Shown: positions 30,831 through 42,969, counted from the first letter of the stretch. The stretch: DNA of 64,000 bases from Macrosoma leucophasiata (GCA_036365455.1 JAWQUS010000030.1:18000001-18064000); one strand, 5' to 3'. Notes: a model not told the origin generated them from the sequence alone. Translations and numbers: made by a program.

Positions 30831-31553
30831 CCAAAATCGGCCCTCTCTGAGACCGGCACCGGGGTGGCCGATCTATTAAATCAATTATATATATACCTAT
30901 CATGCAGGTCTGTTACTATGTAGGCCTACTATGTCTGCAACCTAGCGCTTGAAGACATTGTAGTAACAGATCTCTAGTGGAAGAGTTTTGAGTCATAATT
31001 TCAGCCAAAAGATGTCCACAGCTGGACAAAGGCCTCCTCCAAAGATTGAAATAGAAATAGAAAATATTTTTATTTCGAATAGATCTTTACAGATACTTTC
31101 AAAACGTCAATAAATCATAAACTACCTAGAGTGAATAACCATTACATATAGTAAAAGCAAAATCATACCAAGAACCATGAAAACGACACCCATAACGAAA
31201 AAGTTGTCAACTCCATGCAGCCGCCATCTTGGATTTACATTTTGACACCACTATCGAATTCAACACCCTCATGAACCAAGAAAACGACACCCATGACGAA
31301 AAAATTTACAACTCCATGCAGCCGTCATCTTGGATTTACATTTTGACACAAATTGTCAAATTGAAAAATTGTCACCTAAGTCAATTTTTTACTATTGGTA
31401 CCTAACGTCCGATGCGAAATGCGAATAAACCATTGCAGTATAACTACGAAGGGGGCAAATGAAACTAACGGCCACCGGGGTGGCCGTTGGCACTATTTAT
31501 TCCCAACGGCCACCCCGGTGGCGGTCTCAGAGGGGGCCGTTGGGAATAAAGGC
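30831..31553. mobile_element. DNA element with ~42-bp GC-rich inverted ends
   Basis: The left end CCCAAAATCGGCCCTCTCTG continues AGACCGGCACCGGGGTGGCC. The right end GGCCACCCCGGTGGCGGTCT continues CAGAGGGGGCCGTTGGG. They are inverted with few mismatches. A TAAAGGC word lies just outside both ends (30821 and 31546 areas), a possible 8-bp duplication with one mismatch. A second internal inverted pair at 31464-31520 makes the right end a hairpin. No coding frame. Confidence 0.6.
31168..31352. repeat. Direct duplication inside the GC-ended element
   Basis: CGACACCCATAACGAAAAAG, CAACTCCATGCAGCCGCCAT and CTTGGATTTACATTTTGACA recur about 97 bp later with few changes. Confidence 0.75.
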
Positions 31554-31616
31554 GGGAAACTTCCAGAAAATGGAAAAATCCCAATAGAATCAGAGATAAA
31601 GGACTTTAAACGATGA
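31554..31616 (-). mobile_element. SINE-2 fragment
   Basis: AAACTTCCAGAAAATGGAAA and CAGAGATAAAGGACTTTAAA match the SINE-2 centre only. Confidence 0.6.
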
Positions 31617-31787
31617 GTTTATATGAGATTACATTCTGAGCTACGCGACAGTAATGCGACAGTAATAATAAATAGAGAAATATGGTGCTGCGGCAGCACT
31701 GCTGCCTAGTTCGGAATCTTACCTTAAAAATCTATCTGATGCCAAAATGTTAACATGACTAGAATATAGAATAATGCTAGTTTTTTT

Positions 31788-32052
31788 TATGTAATGGAAG
31801 TTGACATGCAGTTTACATTGATGATAAGTGATGACTGTAGCCTATGGTCACACAAAAACCAAGGTCAGAATGCAGATGCGTTATCACTCCTGAGGCCTAA
31901 GGTGTTATGCCTCTGTGCCGGAAATTACAGGGCCGTACATTACCACCTGACCGGAACACGATAGTGCTACTACCATTTAGCGGAAAGTAAATTAGGTAAT
32001 GCGGTGGTGCCTACGCCCGCGAGCTAGGTCACTGGAGCTCTACCCCCAGTAA
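31788..32052 (-). mobile_element. SINE-1 copy
   Basis: Full order from ATGTAATGGAAGTTGACATG to GAGCTCTACCCCCAGTAAAA on the - strand. Confidence 0.82.
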
Positions 32053-32061
32053 AATATAGGC

Positions 32062-32385
32062 AGTATAGTTCCGGTTACATGGTAATGTATGGCCTCGTCA
32101 TCTCTTTTCACAGAATCAAAACAACTGAGCCTTATTGTGAGATTCACAGAACGCACTACGACTTTACTTTCGAGCAACTTACGCTTCGAACTGTCAAAAC
32201 CCATACAATTCTGACAGTTCTAAGGATACTTTGCTCAAAGTAAAGTCGTAGTGCGGTCTGTGAATCTTGCCATTAGTGGTGGCAACGCATCAGAAACCTC
32301 AACCTGATGTTTGTGCAGATGTCAACCTATAGGCTGCGGTACATTTGATCTGCTAGTTCGCCATATTCATTACATAATAAATAAC
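32062..32385 (+). mobile_element. SINE-1 copy, split by a palindromic MITE
   Basis: TTCCGGTTACATGGTAATGT to AACTGAGCC and GGTGGCAACGCATCAGAAAC to CATTACATAATAAATA. The interruption is listed next. The head is missing. Confidence 0.65.
32133..32275. mobile_element. Palindromic MITE K, complete copy
   Basis: AGATTCACAGAACGCACTAC at the left and GTAGTGCGGTCTGTGAATCT at the right are inverted. Pairing continues inward (GACTTTACTTT / AAAGTAAAGTC; CTGTCA / TGACAG), so nearly the whole ~140 bp folds on itself. Inserted in SINE-1. Confidence 0.75.
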
Positions 32386-32789
32386 GTAACATACAGCAGA
32401 CAGTAACTAGGCAATTACCTAAGACAAGATTATCGAGCCGCACACTGCGACCCGGTATCAGCGAGGGTCACTGAACAGCTATGACAAGGAAATCATTATC
32501 AACACCTCATGCACGGAACACTGCTCTATGGAATACTTTATTTGTTTATCTTCAGACAAAGTACTCTCCCCGGGGTACTTTGTTATGCATTAATTTATTT
32601 ATTTATTTATTCTTTTGTGCACAAATTGATGTACATAAGGCGTGCTTAATACCTAGTGGTATTCTCTACCAGCCAACCTTAGGGCTAAATGAATCTGTCG
32701 AAAAGGTGCATTAAACTATTGATGAAAAATTGAATAGAAAAAGAAGAGATTATTAAGAGGATAATAATATTAAGTACATATTTAGTAAC

Positions 32790-32824
<35 letters not shown>

Positions 32825-32944
32825 TATAATACATAAGTAATATCAATATTACATACGAATATAGTACGAAATACATATAAATAAATAAATATTATATATT
32901 TAAAAAGTAACGTTATAATATATGATAAGTAGTGATGATTAAAT

Positions 32945-35893
32945 TTTACACACGATTTGGATCCACAGAGGCCAAAAAATGTTTTTTTAGCCTGCATTTG
33001 AAAGAGAATTTACTAGGAGATTTCTTGATGTCTAAGGGAAGCGCGTTCCAGAGTTTAATTGCCTTAACACAAAAAGAATTAGAGTAAAAACCTGTACGGT
33101 GAGAAGGAATTTGAAATATTAGATTTTCAGCGGAGCGAAGATTGAAGGAATGTAAATCACCGAGGATTTGGAAATTGCATCTGAGATAAGTGGGTGCACA
33201 AGGATCGGTATAAATAGAAAAAATATATAAATAGAATAGAAAAAAGCAAGCAGAGTATCCGAATGGATCTCCTTTCGCAAATAGGCAGCCACTGCAGCTG
33301 AGAACGGAAGTGTGAAATATGGTCGAATTTACGTAAACCGAAAATATAACGTATACAGTTATTCAGAATCCGATCCATTTTGTTGAGAAGATCTTGTGAA
33401 GCATCAGAGCAGCAAACATCTGCATAGTCAATAATAGGTAATACAAGTGATTGGACTAAAAGAGTTTTAGTGCTAGTTGGTAGGAAATGTTTAAATCGAT
33501 AGAGGGTCCGCAGTACACTAATCACTCGTTGATTTATTTGGCAGACATAATTCTTCCAACTTAACGTGTTATCAATAATTAAACCTAAATCCTTAACGTG
33601 AGAAGATAAAGTTATTACACTGTTATTAAAAATAATCGGAGTTACAACATTATTGGTTAAGCTATTGATGTAGTATGAACTGCCTAAAATGATCGCCTGA
33701 CATTTCGTAACATTGACATTAACACCAAATTTCTCTGACCATAGAGAAATTGCTTCAAGATCAGCATTTAACAAAGAAATAGCATCATTAATGTTCTCTA
33801 AACTAGCTTGGAAATAGAGCTGCAAGTCATCGGCGTACAAATGATAAGAGCATTTGAGATTTTTTAAGACAGTGTTGACAAAAAGTGAGAATAAAAGTGG
33901 TGAGAGAATACCGCCTTGCGGGACGCCAGAAGTCAAGCAGCACCAGTCAGATAAATTATTATTGACCTTGACCGCCTGCTGACGACCGCGAAGATACGAA
34001 GAAAACCAGCTCAGTTCAACTGACGAGACTCCACCATTCGAAAGAATGTCACAAAGAATATCGTGGTCAACAGCGTTAAAAGCGTTAGAGAAATCAAGTA
34101 AGACTAACACTGTCAACTTCGAATTCTCCATGCCCAACCGGACGTCTTCTGTAATTTTTAAGAGCGCAGTCGATGTACTGTGTCCCTTTCTAAACCCCGA
34201 TTGAAATTCAGATATTAAGCTATTTTTTACTACAAAGTTTGATAGTTGTCTGTGAACTAATCCTTCTAAAACTTTAGAAGTGAAAGGAAGAATAGATATG
34301 GGTCTATAATGGTTAACTTGGGTTCGTTGTTTTAGAAAGAGGGATAATATAAGCTTTACGCCAGACAGTAGGAAATGTCCCAGTTTGCAGTGAGAAGTTA
34401 AAAATATGGGTTAGGGCTGGAAGAATACTATCAATAATAAGAAAAATCATCTTACGGCTCACTCCATCACATCCGACAGCGTTGGATTTAATAGCGTGAG
34501 CACATTTTAATACGTCTTCGTCAGTGACAGAGGAAAATGTAAATAAATTTGGGGGTAACGGCGTGGAAGATAAATGAAATGAAGTTGGAGAGGTAGCAGA
34601 AACGTTAGAAGATGACATTGAAGCGAAATAGTTATTAAGTTCGTTCAGGGAAAGAGATGAGGATCTGATATCAGATTTAGATCTGCTTAAACCCAAAGAA
34701 CATAGAAATTTCCACATGTCAGCCGAAGAAGAATTTTTAATATTATCGTGGATATATCGGCGTTTTGATACTCTTATCATATTGTTACACCGATTTCTTG
34801 CTAGCTTGTACAAGTTCCAATTGTCAATGTTTCGATTCCTTCTAAATTTACGAAATGCTCTATCTCGTCGAGCCATAGCCATGCGGATAATTCTAGTCAT
34901 CCAGGGAGCTGGAGGACGCTTGATACGAACAGATCTAATAGGAGCGTGAGAGTTAAAAAGATTCAGTACCTTATCACTTAATAATGTTAATTTATCATCA
35001 ACTGTAGAGGCAGTCAAAAAATCCGTCCAGTTCATATTCTGTGCATCTGCTTTGAGACTAGCAACATCCAAACGAGCGTAATTTCTTAAATGTACAATAG
35101 CTGGACGTGATTTAGGTGTTCTCATTTTGTAGCAAATGTAAATCAGGTCGTGTCGCGAGAAACTAGGGGCAGCGACTTGTCCATGATGCATAACTAAGTC
35201 CTTTGACGAAGAAAAAATTAGGTCTAGCCAAGTATCATCCGAATCAATATTCAAATGTGTAGCCTCGAGTGGAAGTAACGATATATGGGTTGATTCAAGG
35301 ATTAACCTCAATCTTTCTGAACGTGGAGAGACCCTAAGCATATCTGTGTTAAAATCACCCATTACTATGAGATGGTTGTACTCTGAGGCTAATGTTTCAA
35401 GCTGAGCTTCCAGAGTGGAAAAGTAATTGATAGCAGGAGGGCAATAAACAACACCCAGTACGGCTTTGCACCCATTCACTGATATTTCAATGAACAAAAA
35501 TTCCGGATTACTGTCATAAAGCGAGGGTGTAGATGCAATAATTTTATAAGTGATGTCGCTCCGAAGATAGATAGCGACGCCCCCGCCTCTAGCCCCGGTA
35601 CGATCGTTCCGAATAAGAACAAAATTAGGCAGACCAAAAGCAGTAGAGGTAAGTGAGGGTTTGAGCCAGGTCTCCGAAACTAAAATAGCATGCAAAGAAA
35701 TATCAGTGAATGCATCAAGAAACTCCGAGTGATGCTGTGGAACACTTTGTGCGTTTATGTGACACACATTTAGATGCTCAGACTGTGAAAAAATATTGTG
35801 AAATCTACTATTCAAAGAAAAAGAATCATCACACGACGAAAGAGATAGCGAAGAATTATCACACGCAGAGTAAAAAGAATCATCATCCGACAT
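32945..35893 (-). pseudogene. LINE ORF2: endonuclease plus reverse transcriptase, two frameshifts
   Basis: The N-terminal half is an AP-like endonuclease (NAQSV, VSETWLKPSL, RGGGVAIYLRSD, VMGDFNTDML) and the C-terminal half a reverse transcriptase (YRPISILPFTSKVLE, DFSNAFNAVDHDIL, SGVPQGGILSPLLFSLF, YADDLQLYF). One frameshift near 34315 separates KTTNPS from NHYRPISI. A second near 33210 precedes the conserved tail with RCNFQILGDLHS, IPSHRTGFYSNSF and KLWNALP. Catalytic YADD is intact. The encoded enzymes would nick DNA and copy the element RNA into it. Motif style fits the CR1/Jockey side of LINEs; the clade needs a phylogeny. Confidence 0.9.
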
Positions 35894-36535
35894 AATATAG
35901 ATTTATATAAAAATAAATATATAAAAATAGATATACAATAAATAAAAATATAATTATATATACCTTAAAAAAAAATAAGTAAGTAGTCTATAAATCGACA
36001 GTCACTTATCCTGCCAATCGACCGTTTACAGATATTGATATTATACAAAAACAAAGCTTACAAAGTCACCGTCACATAAAACTAAACAACACATCAAATA
36101 CGCATACATTAATAACAAAAACAATATTTAGGCGATAACGTATTAAGGAATTCAAAGTTGCATTATTTTATGTTAATCCATAACGACTTAAGTTATCTAC
36201 TACAATTAACAAAGAAAAAAAAATTGTTTCAGAACGAAACCAAGTGACAGTTATGTCAAACTGACAACATGCAAAAATTATAAGGTTATGACAGGTGACT
36301 TGTAAAGTGTAAACAAAAAATAGCACAGCAAAAATTATTAAAAAATACGATGGTAGATGAATTTTATGGAAGACAACGCTATCTTTAACGAGTTATCAAC
36401 ACATGAACAAAAAGGGTCGCTATAAACCAAGTGTGTACATGAGTGACAAACAAAACGAAAAATACATTCACGACATTGATTGTTAACGAAACGCGGGATG
36501 ATAACAGTAACGAAACGACACAACAACACAATCAC

Positions 36536-37318
36536 TTATTTCTTGACAATGCGTTTGGATCTGGAAGGCAAAGGAAGCACCTCCTTTGGTGGAGTGGGTT
36601 GCGGCTTGTTCCGAGTGCTTGAAGATTTCACAACAGCCTCCACGGGCGGTCTGCCATGCTTAGCCGTCAGTGCTGCGAGATCTTCTTGCCACAATATACG
36701 GCTACGCTTGCCATCCGGGAGTCTTACGTAAACGCTGCAGTCCAAAGTCCATACCTTAGTGACGCCAAAATGTTTCTTAGCAGCTGTAAAAATGGCTTGA
36801 CGCTGACGGGTCAGGAACTCCGACAGTACATAAGGGGAGCCTTTCAATTTGGTTTTATTGTTCCAGACAGTGCATTTGATATTGGGATCATTAAAGCGCA
36901 GTAAAATGGGCCTAGTACGTTCATCACTTTTTAAGCCCAATCTATGACAAGAAGTCAGAACTGTTGAATTCAGCTCAGTTAAGCCTAGCTGTTTATGCAT
37001 AATAGCGATAGTGGTGTCTGCAGTATTCTCATCTGTCATCTCCGGTACCCCATTGAGTAATAGAAACTTGCGCCTATGTCGAGTCTCAATTATATCCACG
37101 CTCCGGCTCAGATCAATAATTTGCTGATGGAGTAGACTAAAGACACTTCTCACGTGCTCCTTAAAGTCAGCAAAGTCTCGAGACAATACACATAAATCAG
37201 TACCTGTGGTTGATGTTGAGGTAGCCTGGAGATGAGACTCAAAGTCAGCCATACGCTGACTGAGGGACAATAATGCTGTTCTCTGGACCTCTGCGATGTC
37301 TTGGATGGTAGATGTCAT
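36536..37318 (-). CDS. LINE ORF1 protein, coiled coil plus RRM-like domain
   Basis: From MTSTIQDIAEVQRTALLSLS about 260 residues are open. Residues ~1-95 are helical with heptad-like leucines. HRRKFLLLNGVPE followed by a C-HRLG and RPILLRFND pattern is the RNA-binding domain of L1-type ORF1 proteins. The C-terminus is basic (SRSKRIVKK). It should form trimers that coat the element RNA. An upstream in-frame Met exists but MTSTIQ fits better as the start. Directly after the TAA the same frame stays open for 66 codons with a Cys-rich run. Confidence 0.8.
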   Translation of the reverse strand: MTSTIQDIAEVQRTALLSLSQRMADFESHLQATSTSTTGTDLCVLSRDFADFKEHVRSVFSLLHQQIIDLSRSVDIIETRHRRKFLLLNGVPEMTDENTADTTIAIMHKQLGLTELNSTVLTSCHRLGLKSDERTRPILLRFNDPNIKCTVWNNKTKLKGSPYVLSEFLTRQRQAIFTAAKKHFGVTKVWTLDCSVYVRLPDGKRSRILWQEDLAALTAKHGRPPVEAVVKSSSTRNKPQPTPPKEVLPLPSRSKRIVKK

Positions 37319-37614
37319 TATAGTGGTAGCAAAAACAGTGAACAACAACAAACAACAGTGATGTGTTTCAGTGTTGACAGGTCGATGGCAGGTTGGTGCA
37401 ATATACAACTTCTAAATCATTTAATAACTTGCTGTCTTCTTATTATATAATCAATTGAAGTGTAAATAAGATATGTAAGTACTTTTGGTCAACTTAAACT
37501 TAATTAATTATTATTTATGAATATAATATACGTAGAATACATGTGCATTACTTTTTGCACCTACCCGAAAAATTTAATGTCTTTTAAATATAGATAATAA
37601 ATTAATATAGATCT

Positions 37615-38178
37615 AACTTTTAAAACACTCGCGTTTAACACTAATTTCACTCATTTTACGAACCGGGTCGTGACGCGATATAGATATTGGGTAAAAAACA
37701 CTTTTTACCTTTATTCCGACGTTTCGACTCGGTTGCACAAGCCGTGGTCGCGGACAGACTGTTGTAACAGCAAAATGTCAATTTGCGGGTGGCTTGATGT
37801 TCTTCTACCTACAAGTTGCGTGATTATTGTGGAGGCCGGCACACAATGAAATATATAAGTACAAAAACAATTTCAATCGTGAAGATGGATATAAATTGTC
37901 TCCGACCTGGACACCGGTCATAAACAATTTAGGATCGCGCGATGTAACATCGGACCTATCGTCGGATACAGTGAGCGTTGTGTGCCGGCCTCCACAATAA
38001 TCACGCAACTTGTAGGTAGAAGAACATCAAGCCACCCGCAAATTGACATTTTGCTGTTACAACAGTCTGTCCGCGACCACGGCTTGTGCAACCGAGTCGA
38101 AACGTCGGAATAAAGGTAAAAAGTGTTTTTTACCCAATATCTATATCGCGTCACGACCCGGTTCGTAAAATGAGTGAA
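37615..38178. mobile_element. Fold-back element with ~205-bp arms and 14-bp target duplication
   Basis: Left arm 37642-37847 and right arm 37978-38182 are near-perfect inverted copies, with a 130-bp loop. The outer arm contains GACCCGGTTCGTAAAATGAG and the inner arm ends GGCCGGCACACAA. ATTAATATAGATCT lies at 37601-37614 and again at 38179-38192. The arm word GTGCAACCGAGTCGAAACGT is of the GTCGAAACGT type often seen near Penelope-like elements, but no reverse transcriptase or GIY-YIG frame is present. Class uncertain. Confidence 0.75.
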
Positions 38179-38246
38179 ATTAATATAGATCTCTTATAAA
38201 TTGTATGCAATAACGCACACAAAGGACTAAGAGTACCTACCCTGAA

Positions 38247-38443
38247 AAGTACGCACACACACGTACACTACAAAAATCGTCTATTACTACGAAACTCACA
38301 CCTTGACTTTAACAAAATATGTACATAAACAATTTCACGCACACATTTAAATATCTAGGCGACAGGTATAGGCCCATTTGGGCTTGTACTTTGACAGAGG
38401 GGAAAGCCTGCATATGACTTCTCCCATCCGGTGTTGCTCTATG
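38247..38443 (+). mobile_element. hAT-M MITE, 5' truncated
   Basis: From GTACACTACAAAAATCGTCT to CCGGTGTTGCTCTATG; right end intact, left half missing. Confidence 0.8.
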
Positions 38444-38639
38444 GGGGCGGATAAGCAAAAAAAAAATACAAATAGGTACTCGTCATTTTTTGTACCTTTC
38501 TTCTCCATTCTCCATCGTTGTGCTCTCACCCCCCCCTATTTGAGCAAATTCTCTGTCTCTGGCTCCCCTTGGTATCATAAATGCGAAAGTGAGTTTTGTA
38601 TTGCGCTTTCACGTCTAAACATCTACATAAAAACCAGAT

Positions 38640-39010
38640 GTCAAAATGCAGATGCATTTCCAGTTGCGGACTAACGGAAGGGCAGCTAGAGCGGTCCGCC
38701 ACGGGTCTCCGGTTCTGAGGGCCTCCAAAGATCGACGCGTCGCTGGGATTCATGCAAGATTTGTAGAGCTTACGGAAGAAAATGTGTTTTTTTTGCTCAC
38801 GCGTCATTCTTGGTGTGCATTTTAAAATCTATCTACCATAACAATAAATTTTTACTTCATGGCCTATTCTTGATCGTGCGTCACGCTAGTGGGGCTCCAA
38901 AAGCCAAATGCCGCCCCGGGCTCCTGATGACCTTAGTCTGCAACTGATTGCCACCCTCAACCTAAGGTGTCATGTCTCTGTGATATTTATTACGGGACCA
39001 TATCTTTTAT
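38640..39010 (-). repeat. SINE-1 traces in unassigned DNA
   Basis: GTCAAAATGCAGATGCATTT near 38640 and AAGGTGTCATGTCTCTGTGA near 38960 are SINE-1 words separated by ~290 bp of other sequence. Probably one old copy with an insertion. Confidence 0.4.
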
Positions 39011-41090
39011 TGTGAGTTTACTTCAGCTGGTGATATTCATTCATTTGAGTTTAACCAGTAATTTGATTTAACATATAATATTTTATTTGTTATATTAACA
39101 CGGCACGTAATTATCACATGAAAATAAATAAATATTTTTATATGTCAAAGACAAGGAAATGACGAATTCGAAGTATTTGGTAACAAGATAACATACAAAC
39201 AATGCAATTTATAGCCTTCGTTGCATCATAGTTTACAGAATAACTTTATAGGATCAATTATAATACATAGCACTGTCTACACGTCGTATCTTTGCTTGCA
39301 CAGATATATAATAATTTGTTTTATTTCTTAATAGAAGTTCGATACGAGGCGCAAAAGCATAGCAATGTGCCACATAACAGTGGGAATATTTTGGGAAGGC
39401 CTTTCCAAATTGAATGCGCATATTTTATAGTTCCATATTTATTGACGATAGAAATTGTAAATCTGGCAGTCAAGTTCTAACCGTAGGAGTAGATCATATT
39501 GTGTTATCTAAGTACCCGTCTCCAAACGCGCGTAGTTCGCAGGTCCAATGTTTCCACATATAAAACGCAGTCGTCACGTCAACGGGACGTGGCTGAGGCT
39601 GCAGCGTGCGCAGGTGGCGATCGATAGGCCCGCGCCGGGACCTATGCACCGCCATCCTTGCCCTACACACCGACACCGAGAGTACAGGAATCAAGCGTCA
39701 TACAATATGATAAGGGAAGGAAGATTGCAATTCAGCGCTGGACGTGGACCTACACCGTATAAACACACAGACGCATCGAAGCGCGCGTTTGAATTTGAAC
39801 CGCTGTAAGGTTTTTCGGAGGTAAACACATTGGCGTGCGCGCTTATTGACAAGATCCTGCAAGCCACGCTACCGTCAAGTAGCTGTATAGTCTAAGCGGA
39901 CAAGCTCACCTAAGGCACTAAATACCAAGTGACAAAACGAAGTTAGCTTGCTTTGGGCAATTTGCGCCGGAGCGACGCATAAAAGAATATCGCTTATGGA
40001 CATTAAAATCTCTGTATCCGCTGCTGGAACGAATTTTCGTTTCCACGAGAAATGTCTTAGCTAAAGCTGAAAGTCATGAACGCCGAACATTTATATTATG
40101 TGCCCTTAATACTTTGTAAGCAAAAAACACAGCTGCAAAATATACGAGTGCGCCAGTGCGTCCCTTAGAGATGCACCCCAGGTAGCAGCCCTCGCAAACA
40201 GCTCCCAGATTCTATATACCTACAACACAATTCGGGAGCATGGGCCATATATTGAAGTTTCATTACCCTTAGCGATATAAATTGCGATGCACGCACTGTA
40301 TGGTGCTTGCTTACCTTTGCTCTCGGTGTTTTGTGCTTTAGGCGAGGTTGTCTGATGCCGATTTAGACGATGACAACTACAGAATCCAATGCCGGATAGC
40401 AACTAATATAAGGATTTTTTTCATCCGATCCTATGGTACCTTGGTAGGTAGCCTTCCTTGTCCGTGTCCCTGGTCTAAATGATAAATATTGAGGTTCAGA
40501 GCCATTTGCACTAGTCCCTTACCCGTTGAAGTAGACCATAAATCTGTCTCATAAGTGCGTCCTATTGAAAAAATAATCTATCTTTCAAGATACCGTTTCA
40601 GTCGTGTCACTGTGTCACCGCTATACGATGTAGCGGTTTCCATCGGCATAGTGGTTGGATGGTCGCTGAATTTCTGGCTTGACAAGGAGCTTCGCCTTCA
40701 GCAGTAGCAACAGAAAAAAAAACTGTTTGATATCCCCCGTTGCCATTGAAGATGTCATGCAGTAGTAGTATCTAATGAATCACTAATCTTTTCTAAGGTC
40801 ATTTCTATGACATAAAAAAATCCTTAAAACATTTCGCACATAAAACACTAATTATTATAATTATAAAAGCAAAACACATTCAAACCTGATTAAGTGTAGG
40901 TACATACCTACTCAATAAATAAATATCAGTTGTTTGTGTTGTCGACTAAACACCTCAGCCGTTATTGCGTGGACTGTGGACTATTTTAGAGTGTCGCTAA
41001 AATTAGAAGTGTCCGTAAGCAAACTTCTAATCTCTACATAAATAGGCAAAAAAGATCAACACTGGGGTGGCCAAAATGAAGTCAGGACAG
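39011..41090. other. Unassigned DNA with a TATA-like word
   Basis: No recognised coding exon. ATATAAAAC at 39557 is followed by a GC-richer stretch to 39660, which could be a promoter, but no gene is recognised next to it. An AATAAA-rich patch is near 39120. Several short open frames have no family match. Confidence 0.35.
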
Positions 41091-41165
41091 ACTCATCATC
41101 ATCGTCATATCAGCCGAAAGACGTCCACTGCTGGACCAATACCTCCCTATAAGGGGGCAATGTCA
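41090..41165 (-). mobile_element. RTE-type LINE 3' tip
   Basis: ATCATCATCGTCATATCAGC, CGAAAGACGTCCACTGCTGG matches the 3' tip of the element at 24454. Confidence 0.55.
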
Positions 41166-42494
41166 TAATCGCCACGCTTGGTATGCGGATTGTTCGATCA
41201 CCAGATGCTGCTGATCATCTTGCGCTATTACACATACCGCCCCATTGCAATGGTTAGACCAGTCAGTGTTCGGTTAACAGACTGCACTAGTGAAATAATT
41301 CTATTCCAGGTGGTCACGCCCCGACGCCAGTAAGGCAGCGCAATTTAGATCTTAACAAAGAGCGCTAAAGACTGTACTAAGCTAGCGTCATTGTGGCTAT
41401 GTTGTTTTCGAAGATCGTGTGGATCTAACGAACACTTAATATATTGTATGAAGCTTGCTTGGCGTTTGTATGTTGGGCCCTGACATTAGATGCGAAAGGG
41501 AAGGTTCAGCGCCCCTTGGCATTACCAGCTCTTTGATGGGTGAGGGCTTTTGGTATATTCTAAAGACATTTCAGTGTTTTGTAAGGAAGAAATAGAATCT
41601 GATATTGATTTTGGATCAGATTCATTACTAATTCAATGTGTAGAAATATTTATTCTTCGACGGTTCCTGAATGACTTTACAACAGCGGCAAGGGTGAGAT
41701 TCATAGATCGCACCTAGATTTTACTTTAATTTTCCAATATTTGATGCGAATAAGTAAAGAACTAGAGTACAAAAATTGAGAGTATTGAAAGTTGACAATA
41801 AAATGATCTGACAACCATTTTATTGGACGTATGTAGAGAGATAATCTCGAGGCTATCTTATTTTATGATTAACTTCACCAGGCAAATGGCGAGCGCAAAT
41901 GCATCTCAAAATAAATATTGAAGCAGCTAAGGTACACTCTGTTCCAAACCTGGGCTTGGGCCGTCGCTGAGAAGAACAAGAGATATACGAGGAGATGCAA
42001 CTGTATTTATATTCAGCGGTGATAAAGTGCTATTTGTAATTGATACCATTTGTACGGAGATCAGTATATCCAACAAACACGCGAAATCATGTCGTCTCCC
42101 ATCACGGAACGTGTAGGAACGAACATAACCGCGGGCATGACGAAGCATTGGCAATTGCCCACACCCTATTTATTACCCTCGCACGTGTCTCCGAGAACTC
42201 ACGATGACGGCTTTGGCAAATTTCTTCAATAGGTACGTACGTGTGTAATACGTGTCACAATATTACCTCACTGTGGTTATTTCTGATGGTAAGGCTTAAT
42301 TTATTAACTTCGGGATTAACACCGAGACATCTGCCTTCCTTATTGACTACAGATCTAATCCTGAAGTCATGAAGTCTCAGCGTCAGTTATTACGTAACTC
42401 GAGGTCGTAGACACAACAGTTTTTCCCAAGGACAACCTTGATTTCACCTAATTTTACTCATTATACCACATGATCATCGCTTCTTGTATTTATT
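41166..42494. other. Unassigned DNA
   Basis: Only a K-family-like trace near 41690-41830 (GTGAGATTCATAGATCGCAC) stands out. No exon was recognised. Confidence 0.4.
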
Positions 42495-42905
42495 TTTTTT
42501 GTTATTAGTGCATCGCTATTACGCATATTGCCAGTGTCAAGTAAAACGATATTTCATATTTATATAAGCAGCGTAAGAGTTAGTATAATATAGTCATCAA
42601 GTATAATATGTAAAATCAAGTACATAAGTTATCAAGTATAATATGTCAGTCAAGTGAGTTACAATCAAGTTATTCGAGTAAAGCGATGGCTACTTTACCA
42701 GAACATTTACAATGTAGTTTTGGAGGCAACCTGAAAGGTCGTATTTTCGCACTGTTATTCTATTTCACTATACACGGGCACTGTAATAAACCTATATCAA
42801 ACAAAATGCCACCAATTTTATTCAATATAACTTAAAAATACACCAAGAAAGTGAAATAAAATAAGAGCACCATACGCCTCTTTCAAGGTTCCCGCCAAAA
42901 CTGTC
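42495..42905 (-). mobile_element. Retroposon H copy
   Basis: The T-rich left edge is followed by CATATTGCCAGTGTCAAGTA, GTTTTGGAGGCAACCTGAAA and ends AAGGTTCCCGCCAAAACT. Inverse of the 59581 copy, including the AAGTATAATATG motif repeats. Confidence 0.65.
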
Positions 42906-42969
42906 GCTTCTTGTTTTTAAATCATAATGTATTACTCCGTATTGTTTGACAACAGGGGCACAATACTTG

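Larger units (their letters stand above)
32585..37600 (-). mobile_element. Nearly full-length non-LTR retrotransposon (CR1/Jockey-like layout)
   Basis: A two-ORF LINE read right to left: 5' region, ORF1 (37318-36536), ~640-bp spacer, ORF2 with endonuclease and reverse transcriptase (35893-~32945), AT-rich 3' UTR with a (TA)n run at 32796-32820, and an (AATA)n tail at its left edge. Frameshifts in ORF2 make it inactive. A 5'-truncated relative with the same tail is at 49467-50090. The exact 5' end and target duplication could not be fixed. Confidence 0.88.

Noticed and set aside
32685..32997. Tyr/Ile-rich small open frames
   Set aside because: They are translations of the (TA)n and AT-rich 3' UTR of the LINE.
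39494..39808. Possible host gene on either strand near the TATA-like word
   Set aside because: Open frames on both strands are similar in length, show no family features and lack convincing splice partners.
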